Part shown: piece by piece, positions 50,488 to 52,135 of the stretch
Layout of the letters: the number at the start of each line of letters is the position of its first letter
Numbering within the stretch: position 1 is the stretch's first letter
Assembly (NCBI RefSeq): GCF_001613225.1
Contig: NZ_BDBY01000358.1
Location: 1-52,135 of the forward strand
Source: Nocardia pseudovaccinii NBRC 100343
Lineage (GTDB): Bacteria; Actinomycetota; Actinomycetes; Mycobacteriales; Mycobacteriaceae
Direction of reading: 5' to 3'
DNA: 52,135 nucleotides
The notes under the pieces: generated by a model
The model's input: only the letters and a program-made list of their open reading frames with translations
Database searches by the model: none
Told to the model about the DNA's origin: nothing
Program-made: the position numbers and the translations under genes

Positions 50488-51759
50488 GTGGCGACCACGA
50501 CGATCGATCCGCAGATACGGGTAGCACGCGCCGCGGTATTCGTGGTGTTCGCGCTGAACGGCTTCCTACTGGCCATGTGGGTGGTGCACATCCCGGCCAT
50601 TACCGACCGGACCGGTATCGCGCATTCCACGCTGGGCATGTTCATTCTCATGCTGGCCGGTGCGGGCATTGTCGGCATGCGCATAGCGGGCCCGCTCGCC
50701 GACCGATTCGGCAGCCGGACCGTGGTCGCGGCCGCCGCGGCAATCGTTTCGGTATCGGTGCTCGGCCCTGGATTGGCGACCGGACCGGTCAGCCTGGCGA
50801 TCGCGTTGGCCTGCTTCGGGTTCGGCAATGGTGCGCTCGACGTTTCGATGAATACCCAAGCGGTGCATGTCGAGCGGGCTTATGGCCGACCGATCATGTC
50901 GGCGTTCCACGCCTTGTTCTCCGGTGGCGGATTCCTCGGCTCGCTGCTGGGTGCGGCGGCTCAGGGCGCGGGATGGGATGTGCGCCTGAGCTTGTCGCTC
51001 GCGGCGGTGGCGGGGTTGGCGATTACCGCCGCGCTCGTGCCACGCCTGCTGGTCGACACCGGATGGGCGGCACGAGAAGCGAATTCGGACGCGCCCATGG
51101 AAAGTGGCCCACACGACCGCATTCCGGAAAGCACGGACCGCGATCGTGAGTCCGAAGCGACAGCGCATGATGGCGCGACAGCCCAGTCGACAACCGCACC
51201 GAACCGCTCCCGAAAGGTTTGGGCGCTGGCCGCAATCGCCTTCGCCCTGCTCCTCACCGAGGGCGTCGCCGCCGACTGGAGCGCCCTGCAGGTCCGCGAC
51301 CACCTCGATGTCGACGATGCCACCGCCGCACTGGCGTTCGGCGCATTCTCCTGCACCATGACCGCGGGCCGATTCACCGCCGACCGCTTGGCGGGCGCCT
51401 TCGGCCGCGTCGCCGTCGTCCGCTACGGCACCTTGATCGCCGCATTCGGATTGGTCCTGATCATGGCCTCGGGCTGGGTGCCGCTGACACTGCTCGGCTG
51501 GGCGATGTGCGGCCTCGGCCTCTCCGGCGGAATACCGCAAATCTTCACCGCCGCGGGAAATCTCGGCTCGACTACAGCGGCTACCGATATGTCGCGCGTA
51601 TTCAGCCTCGGTTACCTCGGCCTGCTCGCGGGCCCCTCCATCATCGGCTGGCTGACCGCCCTGGTCCCACTCACCACCGCGATGGCCGTTCCGCTCATCG
51701 CGGTCCTGCTCTGCTGCGGCTACGCGGGTGCGGTTGCCCCGCAACGGACTACCGGATAG
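50488..51759 (+). CDS. MFS transporter (YbjJ-like)
   Basis: A 423-residue transporter with about twelve membrane helices. The MFS motif A region is RIAGPLADRFGSRTVV in the first half and RFTADRLAGAFGRVAVV in the second. A charged loop rich in Glu/Asp/Ser/Thr (about 190-242) separates the halves. It resembles the YbjJ/fucose-permease-like branch; substrate unknown. GTG 50488 places the first helix about 15 residues in, which fits MFS proteins. The in-frame GTG at 50347 would add 47 polar residues and is less likely. The 141 bases between genes hold no other feature. Confidence 0.85.
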   Translation: MATTTIDPQIRVARAAVFVVFALNGFLLAMWVVHIPAITDRTGIAHSTLGMFILMLAGAGIVGMRIAGPLADRFGSRTVVAAAAAIVSVSVLGPGLATGPVSLAIALACFGFGNGALDVSMNTQAVHVERAYGRPIMSAFHALFSGGGFLGSLLGAAAQGAGWDVRLSLSLAAVAGLAITAALVPRLLVDTGWAAREANSDAPMESGPHDRIPESTDRDRESEATAHDGATAQSTTAPNRSRKVWALAAIAFALLLTEGVAADWSALQVRDHLDVDDATAALAFGAFSCTMTAGRFTADRLAGAFGRVAVVRYGTLIAAFGLVLIMASGWVPLTLLGWAMCGLGLSGGIPQIFTAAGNLGSTTAATDMSRVFSLGYLGLLAGPSIIGWLTALVPLTTAMAVPLIAVLLCCGYAGAVAPQRTTG

Positions 51760-51838
51760 CAGCTGATTCCCGCGCAAGCGCGGCGAACGCCATTGCGGCA
51801 GCGGCAACTCCGTGCGTCGGAATCGGTAAGTTCGAGAG

Positions 51839-52075
51839 ATGTTCGACAACAATAGGCTCGAGCGCCGGATCGATAACCTCGAGCGCAAACTCGACATGAT
51901 CATCAAGCACCTCGGCCTGCCCAGCCCGGACCTGGCGGCACCCTATGACGAAATCGACGAACTCATTCGGCAGGGCAAGAAGATCCACGCGATCAAGCTC
52001 TATCGCGACCTGACGGGCGCAAGCCTGAAGGATGCCAAAGACGCGGTCGAAGCGCGCGAACGGCACCTGCAATGA
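51839..52075 (+). CDS. Small protein with ribosomal L7/L12 C-terminal-like domain
   Basis: A 78-residue protein. The first 30 residues form a charged coiled helix (RLERRIDNLERKLDMIIKHL); the second half, KKIHAIKLYRDLTGASLKDAKDAVE, matches the C-terminal factor-binding domain of L7/L12. The L12 N-terminal dimer domain and hinge are missing, so it is not RplL. Such proteins are common in actinobacteria with no fixed role. ATG 51839 has GAGAG just before it. A strong terminator follows. Confidence 0.85.
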   Translation: MFDNNRLERRIDNLERKLDMIIKHLGLPSPDLAAPYDEIDELIRQGKKIHAIKLYRDLTGASLKDAKDAVEARERHLQ

Positions 52076-52077
52076 CG

Positions 52078-52109
52078 AAAGCCCGCTTCCATTCGCGGAA
52101 GCGGGCTTT
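52078..52109. terminator. Intrinsic terminator, both directions
   Basis: AAAGCCCGCTTCC and GGAAGCGGGCTTT form a perfect 13-bp stem with loop ATTCGC. It has A and T runs on the two flanks and lies three bases after the L7/L12-like stop. Beyond it, TTA at 52123-52125 could be the stop (TAA) of a minus-strand gene entering from the right edge, but too little is present to say. Confidence 0.9.
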
Positions 52110-52135
52110 CATGCAGAGGTTCTTACAGTGCCTTC

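Noticed and set aside
1..52135. CRISPR array, complete insertion sequence, prophage or polyketide/non-ribosomal peptide cluster
   Set aside because: No regular spaced repeats, no intact transposase, no phage structural genes and no large modular enzymes were seen; the only mobile trace is the integrase tail by tRNA-Arg.

Overview
The window is high-GC actinobacterial chromosome, most likely Nocardia or a close relative in the Mycobacteriales. The grounds are mycobacterium-like protein sequences throughout (LysA, Hom, Rho with an Ala/Lys- and Arg/Gly-rich insertion, HelZ-type helicase, BkdABC), frequent GTG/TTG starts and many 4-base ATGA/GTGA stop-start overlaps. It reads as ordinary chromosome with one scar of a mobile element. 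There is no prophage, no CRISPR array, no complete insertion sequence and no large secondary-metabolite cluster.

Layout. 0-7.5 kb (minus): argS-lysA-hom-thrC-thrB followed by rho, that is, aspartate-family amino acid synthesis with a tRNA synthetase and a termination factor. The rho leader of about 345 bases carries a possible upstream ORF and two hairpins. 7.6-9.5 kb (plus): a DUF3105-DUF305 membrane protein pair, then tRNA-Arg(CCG) with a strong terminator. A tyrosine-recombinase remnant lies beside the tRNA. 9.7-13.8 kb: an AraC regulator divergent from a secreted alpha/beta hydrolase, then a proline-rich membrane protein and a Tat-exported metallophosphoesterase. 13.9-17.5 kb: a three-gene ferric-iron ABC importer behind an IdeR/DtxR-like iron box. 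17.6-20.5 kb: tRNA-Cys, a MarR regulator, a membrane-anchored Hsp70/actin-fold protein and an N-terminally shortened DUF6159 membrane protein.

20.5-31.0 kb is a valine/isobutyrate block. The minus-strand operon mmsA, acyl-CoA dehydrogenase, 3-hydroxyisobutyryl-CoA hydrolase, mmsB, enoyl-CoA hydratase takes isobutyryl-CoA to propionyl-CoA. Beyond a DUF2157 gene lies icmF, the fused isobutyryl-CoA mutase that interconverts isobutyryl-CoA and n-butyryl-CoA. Both promoters carry near-identical 18-base dyads (TAGTTkGAyGTCCwAGTA), which suggests one acyl-CoA-type repressor controls both. The branched-chain ketoacid dehydrogenase that makes isobutyryl-CoA (bkdABC) is at 43.7-47.2 kb, divergent from an Lrp/AsnC regulator. 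The window therefore holds most of valine catabolism; no E3 subunit or transaminase is seen.

31-43 kb is accessory metabolism and regulation. A Dabb protein and a TetR regulator diverge across two matching TGAAC-N6-GTTCA sites, followed by an amidohydrolase. A signal-less BtuF-like protein is coupled to a second TetR, divergent from a small membrane protein. A SNF2 helicase is translationally coupled to a SWIM zinc-finger protein, downstream of benE and a DUF3224 gene. Then come a two-domain sulfurtransferase, a secreted HNH nuclease lipoprotein with a small hypothetical partner, and a DUF899 thioredoxin-like protein. 48-52 kb: a hotdog thioesterase overlapping an AraC/cupin regulator, a divergent NmrA-like NAD(P)-binding protein, an MFS transporter, and a small L7/L12-C-terminal-like protein with a terminator.

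I did not find a convincing wholly new system. The most testable new claims are the shared operator of the valine/IcmF genes, the iron box, the paired TetR operators, the rho leader ORF and the integrase scar at tRNA-Arg.
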